A DNA stretch of 64,000 nt from Montifringilla adamsi (lineage: Eukaryota > Chordata > Aves > Passeriformes > Passeridae), in NCBI GenBank assembly GCA_017590115.1, contig JAGGNK010007115.1, positions 1,783,967-1,847,966 on the forward strand, given 5' to 3'. This document shows positions 53,976 to 64,000 of the stretch, piece after piece. Each line of letters opens with the position of its first letter. Positions within the stretch are counted from its first letter, which is position 1. Below the pieces are notes generated by a model. That model had not been told where the DNA came from, did no database searches, and worked only from the letters and a program-made list of their open reading frames with translations. The position numbers and the translations under genes were made by a program.

Positions 53976-54514
53976 AGAGTGGAAGAAGCTGGCACTGAAA
54001 TGAAGTCAGGCACACAATGGAACAGAAGAGTTGGAGGCTGGAGAGATGGAGGAGTTAAGGCACGTGGTCGTAGGAAGCAGAGGAAGGCACTGACAAAGAT
54101 AGAAAGAGGCCTTGAGGATTTCACAAACCCTGAAGGAAATGTCAGAGATATTTCAGTGATAATTATCCCTGCCTTCTGCTCCGGGTATTTAGAGGATTTA
54201 TGTTGTCTTGGAACAACAAAAAAGCCAAATCAGTGCTGCTTTTTGGGGGGTAATTTGTTAAATCTTAATAAATACAACCAAAGCTTCACCCTGTGCCAGA
54301 GGTTCACCTTCAGCAGGAAAATGGAGTTATCCAGACCTTTAAATAGCTTGGGATGTGTGGTTTGCTGGGCTTTTGAGCCTTTCTCCAGTGTTCAAAGTTG
54401 TTTTTAACACAATTGAAGATGGTTTTGATTCAATTATTGCATTAGTGGGAGGCTGAGCAGGCTCAGGAGCAGTGGGGTTATGGCTCTATGAGTTAATGTT
54501 CACACCCCTTTCGG
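53976..54514. other. No gene or repeat recognised
   Basis: Unique. A 142-codon frame (53979-54407) resembles nothing known to me. Confidence 0.42.
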
Positions 54515-54765
54515 GTGTCCCAGAGGAGCTCCATGGGCTGGCGGCCAAATTTGAGCTTGACTCGGCTCCCAGTGTGCGAGCCAACTGTTCCTGCATTTCA
54601 TTTCTGTCATATCCTGGACATTAAAACACCATTAATCCAAACCTTTTGTTTCGAAGAACAACTGTGCTGTAAAACAGCGAGAGAAGCTGCCAAAGTTCCC
54701 TCAAAGCTGTGTAATATCGTGGTCATCCACACAAACTGGGATGTAAAATTTTTAAAAAAAAGGGT
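54515..54765. other. Candidate conserved non-coding element
   Basis: Non-repetitive sequence with GGCGGCCAAATTTGAGCTTG, ACACCATTAATCCAAACC, TTGTTTCGAAGAAC and GTAATATCGTGG. Flanked by ordinary sequence. Inferred from texture. Confidence 0.38.
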
Positions 54766-55390
54766 GTTTTTATGTGTTATTTGGGTCTAAAACATGCTAC
54801 AAATGAGATTTTTTTCCTTGGTTGTCTTTGCTGTGGGATGAGGGGGGATGAGTCCGAGAGCAGGTTTGTCCCTGTGGGATTCCACAGCAATTCCCCCCAT
54901 TTAACCATTAAAAAGGGACAAGATGGGAAAAGATTTTGCTGTTGTGAAATGCATTAACCCCAGGCTTTATTCTGGAAGTGGCTCTGTCCTACTTCCATTG
55001 GCTTTTCCTGGGTAACATGAGAACCACTCTGGCTTTTTTCTTCCCAAATTGCTGGGTGATTCAGCACGGTCTGGGAGATGCCTCCAGAGGCACATTCCCT
55101 GGATTGGCCACAGGAGTCAGGGATATAGTCAGGATTCCAACAGCTTCTCCATCTCCATGTGGATCCCCTTATTTTATCCCTGCTCGTTTAATTATCTCAC
55201 TAATTATTTTAATGGAGGGATGGAAAAGGCAGCAAAGGGTGAGGCTGGAAAACCCACAAGCCAAGGGATTTGTCCTTTGTCCTAAAACACCTCAGCAGCC
55301 ACCATTCCCACAGGGATATGGCCTTGCATTCCCAGGGCATGGATGGGCACGGCCACATCCCCATCCCAAACACAGCAGCCAAGGAAAACA
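54766..55390. other. No gene or repeat recognised
   Basis: Unique. 55185-55215 is AT-rich (TTAATTATCTCACTAATTAT). Confidence 0.42.
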
Positions 55391-55495
55391 CGGAATCAGA
55401 GAATCCAGAAGTTGGAAAAGCCCTTTAAGATCAGCAATTCCAATAGTGCATGAATCCAGCTGTGTCCTTGTCACTGAGGGCATTCATCCTCCTCC
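55391..55495 (-). mobile_element. CR1: CR1 3'-end fragment
   Basis: 'cggaatcagagaatccagaa', 'gttggaaaagccctttaaga', 'tcagcaattccaa', 'tgtgtccttgtcactgaggg': a subtype with GGTTGGAAAAG. Confidence 0.8.
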
Positions 55496-55807
55496 AAACC
55501 CTCCATCCCAGTCACCCTTCCCAGTTTTTCACAGCCTCCCCATGGAATCTTGACTTCCTTCTGGAGAGGTCTCGACTTTTCAATCCATGGTTGGACAAGC
55601 AGGGAGATTCAAACACCACCATGCACCTTCCTGCTCCACCCAAGTGGGATCTGCTTCCTTGGCTTCCCGAGGCTCTGGATGAGCTCAATCCATAACCACT
55701 TCCCTCTCCTCATGGTGCCTTTGGGATCGGGATGATGATGATGATGATTATGGCCAAGTGTCAGGATGTGATTTGTCACAGTGGGGTGACTTTTGGGATG
55801 TCCTGTG
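55496..55807. other. Unique, with (GAT)n microsatellite
   Basis: (GAT)6-7 at about 55730-55749. Otherwise nothing recognised. Confidence 0.5.
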
Positions 55808-55876
55808 CAGGGCTGGGAGTTGGACTCGTTGATCCTTGTGGGTCCCTTCCAAGTCTGAATATTCCATGATTCCAGG
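55808..55876 (+). mobile_element. CR1: CR1 3'-terminal fragment
   Basis: 'ctgggagttggactcgttga', 'tccttgtgggtcccttccaa', 'gaatattccatgattcc': a forward terminus with good preservation. Confidence 0.92.
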
Positions 55877-57232
55877 ACACCCTTCAGCAGCTGCTCCCTG
55901 GCTCCCATGTGCAGGGACTGAGTGCTGGATTGGGCTCCTTTCCCAGAGCAGCTGAATCTCCAGGAATCCCCCATCCCTTGAGGAATATTCCAGGTAAAAC
56001 TCTCCTGGAGCTTTTCAGGTGCAGCAGTGGCTGCATCATTTTAAGGACCAAGTGTTTCCTGCACGTCCCTTTTTCCTCCAGAGCTGGCAGTTGGAATTGG
56101 ATGTTTATGGAACAAGGGGAAGTTAGGAACTGGAAGGAGGATTTAGGAAGCAAAGCACTGCAGGAGGATCTGTGACACCAGACATCCAGGAGCCACAGAA
56201 GCTGCACTGAGCCTTCCAGACTGGGTTTGGAGGGGCTTTAAAGGAAGTTCAGACCCTCTCCCTAAAAAGGAGACATCCAAACATCAACATCCATGACTCA
56301 GCTCATGCCTCTGGATCAACCTGCCATTCCTGAAGAAAACCTGGGATGCCCTTGCCAGCAGGCTGGGCTCCTTCATCACACGCTCTCTGTCTTTCATTCC
56401 GAGGCTGATCAGGGAATATTTTCAGAGGAATTTAAACCACTGTAAATCCAAGCCCAAGGCAACGCCAAAAGAAAGAAAGAAAAGGGGGGGGGGGGAAATG
56501 AATCCAATACCACCAGGAGAGAGGGAAAGATCTTTCCCCAGGCCACAAATTCTAAAGCTCCCAGACGAATTTATGACCTGGTGGTTAAACCAACACTCCT
56601 GGAGTCCAGGATCACTCCTGGAACAAGCTGAGATGGATCCATGAGCTGTGTTTTGGGCAGGATGTTTTGCCCCTATTTGCTGTAGCATTGTCTCCAAAAT
56701 TTCCCAAATCCCATCCTGAGCATTCCCCCTCCTCTCCCTGCCTTAAAAGCCTTGTTTTGGCTCCGGCTGCAAGGAATAACAGAACGGGGAAGGGGAGGGA
56801 AAAGGGATCTCCGTCAGCTGCTAAACATATAAACCTGCAGATTTATTTGGTAGGAATAATCCCTGAAGGAGAAACAGATCCAATACTTCATCATCCCACA
56901 AACTGCCCACATCTGTTCGGAGACAGCAACAGGCGGCCGGGAACATGTGCCAGGAGCAGCTCGGAGGCAACCTGTCCCTGCTTCCCTGGATCCCACATCC
57001 CATTCCCAGAGATGTTTCTGGATGCTTCTCTTCCTTGGGGAAATTCCCTCAGCTTCTCCTGGGCTGGGGAAGTATCCCGGGACAGCCTGAGGAGTTCATC
57101 TCAGAGTCTGTAGTGGGATAGATTAGAAACGTGAAGCTGACTTTCACCTGGAATTTTCTGCTATAAGCACCAGGAAAATTATTTTCTCTGGTGGCTTCAG
57201 CCTTGGAGGTGATGGCACAAAGTGCTGGGTGA
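55877..57232. other. No gene recognised; poly-G
   Basis: A 12-G homopolymer at 56484-56495 after (GAAA)n. 56800-56900 is unique and AT-balanced. Confidence 0.45.
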
Positions 57233-57535
57233 CTTCCCATGGGAAGCACAGCCCACAGCGCCCTAATTTTGGCATTAAATTAGGATTTCAGCTTTTTGGG
57301 AACCCAGAAATAAGGAATAACCTAGTGCCTCAGTCTTATAATTGTTGCAGGACCAGGATAATTCCAGCTGGATCAGGAGCCTGGCAGGACAAAATCCACC
57401 CTGCAGAGAGGCACTGAAAAACAACCCAAATCAGCCAAATTTCATTAGATCCATCCCCTCAGCAAAGAAACCCTTGGAGAAATGGATGGATGAAGGTGCT
57501 CTCAGACTCTCTGGGTTCCAGGATTTCCAGGGCCA
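57233..57535 (+). repeat. ~303-bp tandem duplication, copy 1
   Basis: Starts CTTCCCATGGGAAGCACAGC. Shared with copy 2: TTTGGCATTAAATTAGGATTTCAGC, CCAGAAATAAGGAA, AGTGCCTC, AAATGGATGGA and TTCCAGGATTTCCAGG-like blocks. Identity is roughly 75-85%. Confidence 0.9.
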
Positions 57536-57812
57536 CTTCCCATGGGGGGCACAGCCCACAGAACCTTAATTTTTGGCATTTAATTAGGATTTCAGCTCTT
57601 TGGGAAGCCAGAAATAAGGAAAAACCCAGTGCCTCGGTCTCAGTGTTGTTCCTGTCCATGACCAGCATCCTCCCAGTTGCATCAGGAAAACAAAATCAGG
57701 AGAACAAAATCCAATCCCAGTTGGATCAGGAGGACAAAATGAAATGGATGGAGCCAGGTGCTGCTGGGCTCTCCAGGGACTTCCAGGATTCCCAGGCTCC
57801 CTGTTTGGCTGC
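57536..57812 (+). repeat. ~303-bp tandem duplication, copy 2
   Basis: Begins 303 bp after copy 1. It has a small internal AAAACAAAATCAGGAGAAC expansion (three CAGGA(G)AACAAAAT-like pieces) not seen in copy 1. No known repeat family recognised. Confidence 0.9.
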
Positions 57813-58365
57813 TGGAGAAGGGAAGCAGGGCTGGATCCGTGGCTCTCAAAGGGCAATTGTGGGGGTTTGGAGCAGGGCAGGGTGGAAGGGACTGGCCCTG
57901 GAACAGCCTCCCCACGGCTCCCCTGCGAGAACCACGCGGCTCCGTTGACTTTTCACACCTCATTAAGGAGGAAAACTCACCAGGCTCCCGGTTGACATTC
58001 CCGGGATCTCGCTCCCGACCAGCAAACAGCGGCTCTGTGTTCGGGCTCTCGTTATTTTGGGGCCCAGGCTCAGCTGGAAAAAGCTGCTTGACAAAACTGC
58101 CTCGAGAAATCTCCTCCCTGAAGAGTTTAATTGTCCAAGTTTACACTCCAATAAAATCCCCAAGTCTGGCCCTTTGGTTTTCCAGAGGGAAAACGATTCT
58201 GCTCGGATCCGTGTGGAAGTGCAGCACTCGGGCTGGGGACTGTCCCCTTTGCTGGGCACGGGATGTGGGGCAGATTTGGGATTTCTCGCTCTGTACCTGC
58301 AAAAAGGTGGATACTGGGGGACAAGCAACAGCCTGGTGTTCCCTGGAGTGTTCCCAGAGAGGAGT
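57813..58365. other. No gene or repeat recognised
   Basis: Unique sequence. 57940-58010 is moderately CpG-rich. Confidence 0.42.
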
Positions 58366-58463
58366 AGGCATGGAAAAATGGTGGACAAGGCCATGGAAAA
58401 GTGATGAAGAAGCCTATGGAAAAGTGGTGGACAAGGCCGTGGAAAAATGGTAGAGAAGTCCAA
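58366..58463 (+). repeat. Short GGAAAA(A/G)TGGTGGACAAGGCC repeat
   Basis: Four units of 21-33 bp with ATGGAAAA(A/G)TG(G)T(G/A)GA cores over about 98 bp. Confidence 0.88.
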
Positions 58464-58609
58464 GGGCTGGAAATGTCTGGAAGAAGCAACTCAAGGGATG
58501 TTGTGAGTGTGAAAATCCCTCCCTGAGGACTTAAATAAATGTCTAACTTCACCCTAATTTTGTCCTTGAGACCATCACAGGATCCCTGCTCTGGACCAGT
58601 CACGGCAAA
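58464..58609. other. Unique spacer
   Basis: No feature recognised. Confidence 0.4.
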
Positions 58610-59010
58610 AATTTGAAACACAAAATTAAATTATAAAGGCGTCACCACAAATTCCGCTTAATTCGTTCTATTTTCCATTTAATTTGAGTGACATGCAGCA
58701 AATAAATACTAAAAATTACAGCAAAAAATAAAAAGATGATTTGTGTGAACATGTAGTGGCTGCATAAAATGGCAGGTTTTCATTTGGCTACTTTTTAGTT
58801 CCTGGAGTGGGAGAACTGCAAATAAAAACACCCTGGGAAGCTCCAATTCTGGGTCAAAAGCAGCAGTTTATGTCACAAACCCCTCGGGGGACGACTTTTG
58901 ACGTGAGAAGAAGAACGGGTAATTCAGAAAACGCAGTATGAGGGACTTAATGCAGATTTAGGATTGAGGAAATCAATTTTTTAAATGGGAAGCGATTTTT
59001 GTAAAGAGTT
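58610..59010. other. Candidate conserved non-coding element, AT-rich
   Basis: About 400 bp, clearly lower in GC than the flanks and repeat-free: CCGCTTAATTCGTTC, CCATTTAATTTGAGTGACA, CAAATAAATACTAAAAATTA, TGGCTGCATAAAATGG, GTTTATGTCACAAAC. It has no long frame. One of the better non-coding element candidates. Confidence 0.42.
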
Positions 59011-60334
59011 GGATCCAAGAGGAGACGCGCAGATTCCAGGGGGAGAGGATGGAAATGACTTTTCTTTTAGTGTGGGATCATGTTACTGGTGGAAAAATTG
59101 ACCTGCAGGGACTGAGTTCCTCCTTTGTGTCACTGACCATCTGCCAAGACCTGATTCTTTCTGGATATTAAAGGTTCAAAATCCAAACACTGAAAGGCCA
59201 CGTTTAAACCTGAGCCTTGTGCACTGCCCAACTTCCTCCACATCCCAGATGAAAATCCTAAAATTGAACTCTTCTGGGACAGAAGTGATGCCCTTTTTGA
59301 GGACAACATTACAAAACCCTTCAAAAAACCAACATGAGGCATCTTCAAACCTTCTCCATCAACTTATGAAGAGCCCGACTCCAACTGCTCTGTTCTTTTG
59401 GCTGCTCCAACAACTCTGGCATTCCAGGGAAGTCTCAGCAGCTTCTCCTCTCTCTTGTCCTAGGATGTTGCAACTTTTTGAGTGCCTCAAGCCCTGCTGA
59501 AGGTCAGGAGATGCCTGGACTCGGTGTTTTGCACTGGAACAATTCCAGCTTGGAGCATTTTGGTGGCACAGACACCACTCCAGGTCTTGTCTGCCTTCCC
59601 CTGTTTCTCTTCCTGCCTCTCTCGGGGTGGGATTTGATCCTTTTGAGGGGAGGTGGGTGCCAGCCAAGGTTTTTCATTGTCACAGTTTGATTCAGATGAA
59701 TTTGGAGGAGAATTCCTCTCAGCAACCGTCTGGAATGTGTGGAGGAGGTTGGATTTCAGGTTGGTTTGTTCACAAAGTCTTCCCTAGGTTTTGGTTTGGA
59801 AACCCCAAATTCAAATGAAAGATTAGGGACTGAGATAAAATAGATCTGAGATCCAGCTCAAGCTGATTTTTCTTTCACAAACCCCAAACCATCCTGGTTT
59901 ATTCTTCACAGAAATGAGGGAGGAAACCCCCCAAACTTTCATCTGACCCCTCCTCGAAATTCTTTTGATGCTCAAGAAAAAATAGGAGTGAGATTCCCAC
60001 AATCCTTGGGGGAAGAAGAGGCCTCAAAACAAGAGATTCTGGCCCTGGATGGACATGACCCAGCGCAGCTTGCCAGACCAAATTCTGAAGTCATTGATCC
60101 TGGGAAAAGCAATAAATCCGTTTGACAGCTCAAGAAAAGCCAGTCTGACCTTGGGCTTTGTTTTGATCCCACTGATGCAGCTGGAGACCTGCAGGAGCAC
60201 AAAAATGGCAGCTCTGAGCCAGCAGCCCACTGGAAAATGGGTGGAAAAAAAATCCATCCTGCTGAGATGGGGAATAGGAAAATGTCTCTCTAGGACAGCA
60301 GCATCCCTGAGATCATTGGCTGAATTTATTCAAA
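59011..60334. other. No gene or repeat recognised
   Basis: Unique sequence; the 206-codon frame at 60049-60669 runs into CR1 and is not credible. Confidence 0.42.
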
Positions 60335-60715
60335 ATCATAAAATCATGGAATCACTGAGGTTGGAAAAAAAAATCTCCAGGATGATTAAATCCAAGCTGT
60401 GCCTGATCCCCACCTTGTCCCAGCCCAGAGCACTGAGTGCCACCTCCAGGAATTCCTTGGACACCTCCAGAGATGGGGACTCCAAAGCTCGCTGGGCAGT
60501 TCCAAGGCCTGAGCACCCTTTCCATGAAGAAGTTCCTGCTGATGTTCAATCTGATGCAGTTTTGGGCTTGTTCCTCTCCTCCTGTCCCTGTTCCCTGGGA
60601 GCAGAGCCCGACCCCCCTGGCTGTCCCCTCCTGTCAGGGAGTTGTGCAGAGCCAGAAGGTCCCCCCTGAGTCTCCTTTTCTCCAGGATAATTCCCCTTCC
60701 AGCTGCCTTTCCATA
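60335..60715 (-). mobile_element. CR1: CR1 3'-end fragment, 'lost terminus' subfamily
   Basis: About 380 bp: 'aaatcatggaatcactgagg', 'ccagagcactgagtgccacc', 'aggaattccttggacacctc', 'ccatgaagaagttcctgctg', 'ggcttgttcctctcctcctg', 'agagccagaaggtcccccct'. Same subfamily as 53.34-53.56 kb. No intact reading frame. Confidence 0.93.
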
Positions 60716-61002
60716 GGCAGGGAAAAGCTGGGAAAACAGCCCTGTCCCCTGTCAGAAACCCACGGAGTGTCCAACTGGCTCCGGTGGGATGGAAAACGCA
60801 ACATCTCCCAACAGGAACTGTTTACTTCTTCCTCCCACCACCTTGGGCTGTGACATCAGCAGCCAGCTCGGATTTTGGAAGTTCTCAGAAGCTCTGGAAG
60901 CTGCACAGGGTTTAGGGCTGAACCTCGCCAGGCTAAAGGCTCGCAGACCTCCAGGTCAAGGCCTTTTAAGTCCTCTTTTATTGCAGCTTTCACAAATCCA
61001 TT
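60716..61002. other. No gene or repeat recognised
   Basis: Unique sequence ending at a poly-A tract. Confidence 0.4.
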
Positions 61003-61026
61003 AAAAAAAAAAAAAAAAAAAAAAAA
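61003..61026. repeat. Poly-A tract (A24)
   Basis: Preceded by CAAATCCATTAAA. This may be the tail of a retroposed sequence, but no parental gene is recognised to its left. Confidence 0.9.
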
Positions 61027-61320
61027 GGAAAACAATCCTCCTGAAGATTGCACCTTTGAAACGACAGCTACCTACAAAGTTTCACCACAGTAGTTCAAAG
61101 TGTTGGAAAAGACACTTTTACATTTAGCAGGGAACAGCAGGTTTTAATCTATTGTGAGGTTTTTTTCTCCCCAGCATGCTCCGGAGTCTGTTCCATGAGT
61201 GTTATCTGTCCGGTTTCCAGGTTTTTATAATCCACTGGGGCCTGTGTAAATCTCAGGATTTCCTCTGCAGACTCGGCTCATGTTCCACAGCTGTGCTGTA
61301 GCACATGTGTGAGGAAATTA
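61027..61320. other. Candidate conserved non-coding element
   Basis: Repeat-free sequence with CACCTTTGAAACGACAGC (TCF/LEF-like CTTTGAA), GTTTTAATCTATTGTGAGG (SOX-like ATTGT), and CAGGTTTTTATAATCC. Inferred from texture only. Confidence 0.34.
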
Positions 61321-61503
61321 GAAATGAAATCAGCTGATCCAGCATGGATTAGGACAAGGAGAGAGACCCAAGCCTTGCAGGCTCCACGGCCTGTCCAGGG
61401 GGTCAGTGCCACCCTCCGGAGCATGGCCATGGCTGGATCAGTGTCCCCTCACAGGAGGAGTGACATCTGCCCTTCCAGCCCTGCCCAGGGGACACCTGAG
61501 GCC
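61321..61503. other. Unique spacer
   Basis: Nothing recognised; may include more diverged CR1 preceding the clear part. Confidence 0.4.
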
Positions 61504-61703
61504 TTTCCTCAGAGGGTGGGGAGACCCTGGAACAGATTCCCAGAGCAGCTGTGGCTGCTCCATCCCTGGAAGTGTCCAAGGCCAGGTTGGATGGGGCTTG
61601 GAGTGACCTGGGAAGTAGAAGGTGTCGCTGCCCATGGTTTGGGGTGAAACTTAGATGACCTTTAAAATTTCCTCTCAACCCAAACCATTCCAGGATTTTA
61701 TGG
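61504..61703 (+). mobile_element. CR1: CR1 3'-end fragment
   Basis: 'ttcctcagagggtggggaga', 'ccctggaacagattcccaga', 'gtgtccaaggccaggttgga', 'tggggcttggagtgacctgg', 'caacccaaaccattccagga'. Confidence 0.93.
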
Positions 61704-62086
61704 TTTTCTGATGGTGTTGCTCATCTCTTGCCTGTCCAGTTGCAGGAAATTTGCACCATCAGGAGGTGTCACCTCAGAGGAAGCCACGTGTGGTTAACTG
61801 AGGTCCATAAATCCTTTGAACTGGATTCACTGTGTCCATCTGCTCCTGCTGCTCTTGGTTCCTGCAAATCTCCTCCAACTGGGAACCAGCAGCAGGGAAT
61901 GGACCTTTGCAGGATGCTCAGAAAGGACAGGGTGATGTTTGACCCCAAAACCTGAAAATATCCCAAAAAATCCGTGCCAGCAGCAGCGAGTGGACCTTGC
62001 AGGATACACACAAAGGGCAGAACAATGCTCAGTCCCAACATCTGTGCATGGCAGACACTTCTTGGGATGTTGGGAAATTCCCTGTC
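61704..62086. other. No gene seen; small local duplications
   Basis: Phrases such as CAGCAGCAGGGAATGGACCT and CAGCAGCAGCGAGTGGACCT (61888, 61979), each followed by TGCAGGAT, and AACATCTGT.CATGGCAGA-type phrases (62037, 62088) show weak local duplication just before the array. Confidence 0.5.
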
Positions 62087-62099
62087 TCAACATCTGTCC

Positions 62100-62520
62100 G
62101 TGGCAGATATTCCATGTTCCATGGGCTCCGTGTGCTCCCTGTGCTCCATGGGCTCCACATGCTCCACATGTTCCATGTGGTCGATGGGCTCCATGTTCTC
62201 CATGTGCTCCGTGGTCTCCACACGCTCCACATGTTCCATGTGCTCCATGTGCTCCATGGTCTCCACATGCTCCACGTGTTCCATGTGCTCCATGTGCTCC
62301 ATGGTCTCCACACGCTCCACATGTTCCAAGTGCTCCATGTTCTCCATGGTTTCCATGTGCTCCACAGTCTCTGTGTGTTCCATGTGTTCCATGTGCTCCG
62401 TGGTCTCCACACGCTCCACATGTTCCATGTGCTCCACGTTCCCCATGTGTTCCATGTGTTCCATGTGCTCCCTGGTCTCCACACGCTCCACATGTTCCAT
62501 GTGCTCCACATTCCCCATGG
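62100..62520 (+). repeat. 9-bp minisatellite with 45-bp higher-order repeat
   Basis: About 46 units of CTCCATGTG/TTCCATGTG type. The landmark GTCTCCACACGCTCCACATG recurs at 62214, 62259 (variant) and 62304, 45 bp apart, then at larger multiples of nine. Frames stay open because 9 is three codons (MEHMEHVE on the minus strand; CSMCSMVS on the plus). Confidence 0.95.
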
Positions 62521-64000
62521 GCTCTGGCAGAGGGGGCAGGGCTGAGCCCCTGGGGCTCTGGGGTTTATTTGATGCCCCCTGAGCTGTCGGGGGGTGTGGG
62601 GCTGTATCAAAGCCAGGCTTAGTGTGGGCTCAGACTGAGGGGGCCAGGCAGGGGTTAAGTGAAGCCTGAGGGCTCCAGCAGTTCAGGGCTGAGCCTTTCC
62701 CTGCCAGCAAATCCCACTTCAGAAAGATTCCCCCCACACAGACAACTTTTGGCCCTGGCGATGGGTTTGCCATGAAATCCCCAGACCAGGTGAGTTCTAC
62801 CTGCTTGAAGTTCTCCTCTGAGTGCTCCGGGGCTATGAGGGTCACCAGGGAGGGTCACTCCTTCCCTCAGAAGGATCCAGGCACATCCCAGGAATCTGCT
62901 GTGGGATTTCTCAAGCCAAACCATTATTTCATGATTTTTTTGGCTATTTCCTCCCCCTGCCAGTGACAAGGAAACCAAATTACCAGTTGCAGGACCATTT
63001 TCCACTCCTATTAGTGGTGGGAAACCTGGAAAAACTCTCCAGGCTTCCCAAAGCTGGGAACACCAGGAAAGGGAAGGGAATCAAGGTAATTGCAGTGTTG
63101 AGCAGGGCAGAAGTGGCACTGCAAAAAGTGTGGACAGCTGTGGGTGAACCCTGCAGTTCAATCACCCCGAGCAGGTAAACTCAACCAACTCCTCACCTGA
63201 ACGGTTCCTCCCTTTTCCAGCACCTGGAGGATCACAAACATCCCTTTATCTCCGGATTGTCTCATGTGGAATTGGCAGCTGGGCTGGCTCCAAACGCCTG
63301 TGCGAAGTTGGAATTCCTGAAAGACTTTTCAAGGGGTGAGCGCTGCATTCCACGGTCTGGCAGCACCCCCAACCCCGCTCCTGGAGCAGGAGACAAAAGG
63401 GAATGAGGCTTGGAGAGCGAGTTCCCAACGAGATCCGTGGATGTGACACCCCTGTGGCTGGAAAACCCCACTCCTTTTCCTTTTAAAGGAGTTGGAGGAG
63501 CAAAAGAACGGGAATCTAGCCCAGCTTTCCTGCATATTCAAACAGCATTTCTCCCTCTAGGCCACGGGCTCGTGCGCAGGGAAGCAGAACAAAGGGAAAA
63601 CACAACTGCTGTGAACTGGGATGAACTTCCAGCCAAAGTTAGGAGAAGGAATTCCAGCTTTTGGGAGCTGCTTGGTGTGGTGTCCACTGGTCCTGACTCT
63701 TGGCCAGCTCAGCTTTACATGGACTTATAGTCAATAAATTCCTACCCTGAATTCCTGGTGGGCTCTGGTGCCAGTTTGGAAAGGGTGGTGGAGCTGGTAG
63801 GACACTCCTATGTCCAGCTGTTCCTGGCTTTGGAATCTGTCTGGAATAAGGTTTGTCATCCACATGCTGTCACCTGGGATCGAGGTGAAGGTGCCTCCAA
63901 CAGGGAATGTTTGGTTTCTCCCAGGGCAAACACAGAAATTCCATGCAAATACTGCTCCAGACAGTAAAATTCTGAGGAAACAGAGCTGGACTTAATCCTT
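62521..64000. other. No gene or repeat recognised
   Basis: Unique sequence to the window end. Frames up to 118 codons lie on both strands with no recognisable product. Exon calls cannot be supported. Confidence 0.42.

Noticed and set aside
60716..61026. Processed pseudogene ending in the A24 tract
   Set aside because: No gene-like sequence was recognised to the left of the tail and no flanking target-site duplication was seen.
61939..62622. Frames with MEHMEHVE or CSMCSM repeats
   Set aside because: Translation of the 9-bp array on either strand.
1..64000. CRISPR arrays, operons, ribosome-binding sites or prophage
   Set aside because: The sequence is vertebrate nuclear DNA; its tandem arrays have no spacer structure, and no prokaryotic gene organisation is present.

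Overview
This window looks like non-coding nuclear DNA from a bird, most likely a songbird. The evidence is about 27 fragments of the avian CR1 LINE (mostly 3' ends, in both orientations), one compact solo LTR, no primate- or rodent-type repeats, and a GC-rich background packed with minisatellites. The CR1 identification rests on the recurring 3'-terminal motif (GGTTGGAAGGGACCT on one strand, AGGTCCCTTCCAACC on the other) and its usual flanking sequence. 'Songbird' is an inference from the CR1 and LTR sequence types. I found no protein-coding gene, exon, tRNA, rRNA or other RNA gene that I can support. The long open frames are by-products of tandem repeats whose units lack stop codons.

Layout. 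0-10 kb: CR1 remnants, a 650-bp pyrimidine-rich array, 33-bp and 22-bp minisatellites, and an 18-bp array with 90-bp higher-order structure. 10-20 kb: a head-to-head CR1 pair, a ~90-bp satellite-like array (12.2-13.0 kb), a 21-bp array (18.2-18.7 kb) and more CR1. 20-32 kb: a 27-bp EcoRI-site array, an inverted repeat of unknown family (25.15/26.4 kb) around ATT microsatellites and a repeated 50-bp module, a direct repeat (27.0/28.4 kb), and a tandem duplication whose second copy is split by a solo LTR (30.8-31.3 kb). 32-43 kb: sparse, with two more inverted CR1 pairs. 43.1-46.9 kb: a nearly perfect 1,649-bp duplication at a fixed offset of 2,065 bp, with a single 'n' at its junction and long poly-T runs. 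This is most simply read as two overlapping contig ends that were never merged. 47-64 kb: a 10-12-bp pyrimidine array, a five-fold AATAAA array at exactly 16-bp spacing, a 303-bp tandem duplication, further CR1, and a 9/45-bp array near 62.3 kb.

Between the repeats lie several stretches of 100-600 bp with lower GC, homeodomain-type TAATTA motifs and no visible repetition. Their texture differs from the surroundings and suggests conserved non-coding elements. If that is right, the window may be an intron or gene desert of a developmental gene, but conservation cannot be tested from one sequence. Many repeat edges below are estimates by eye (about +/-10-20 bp).
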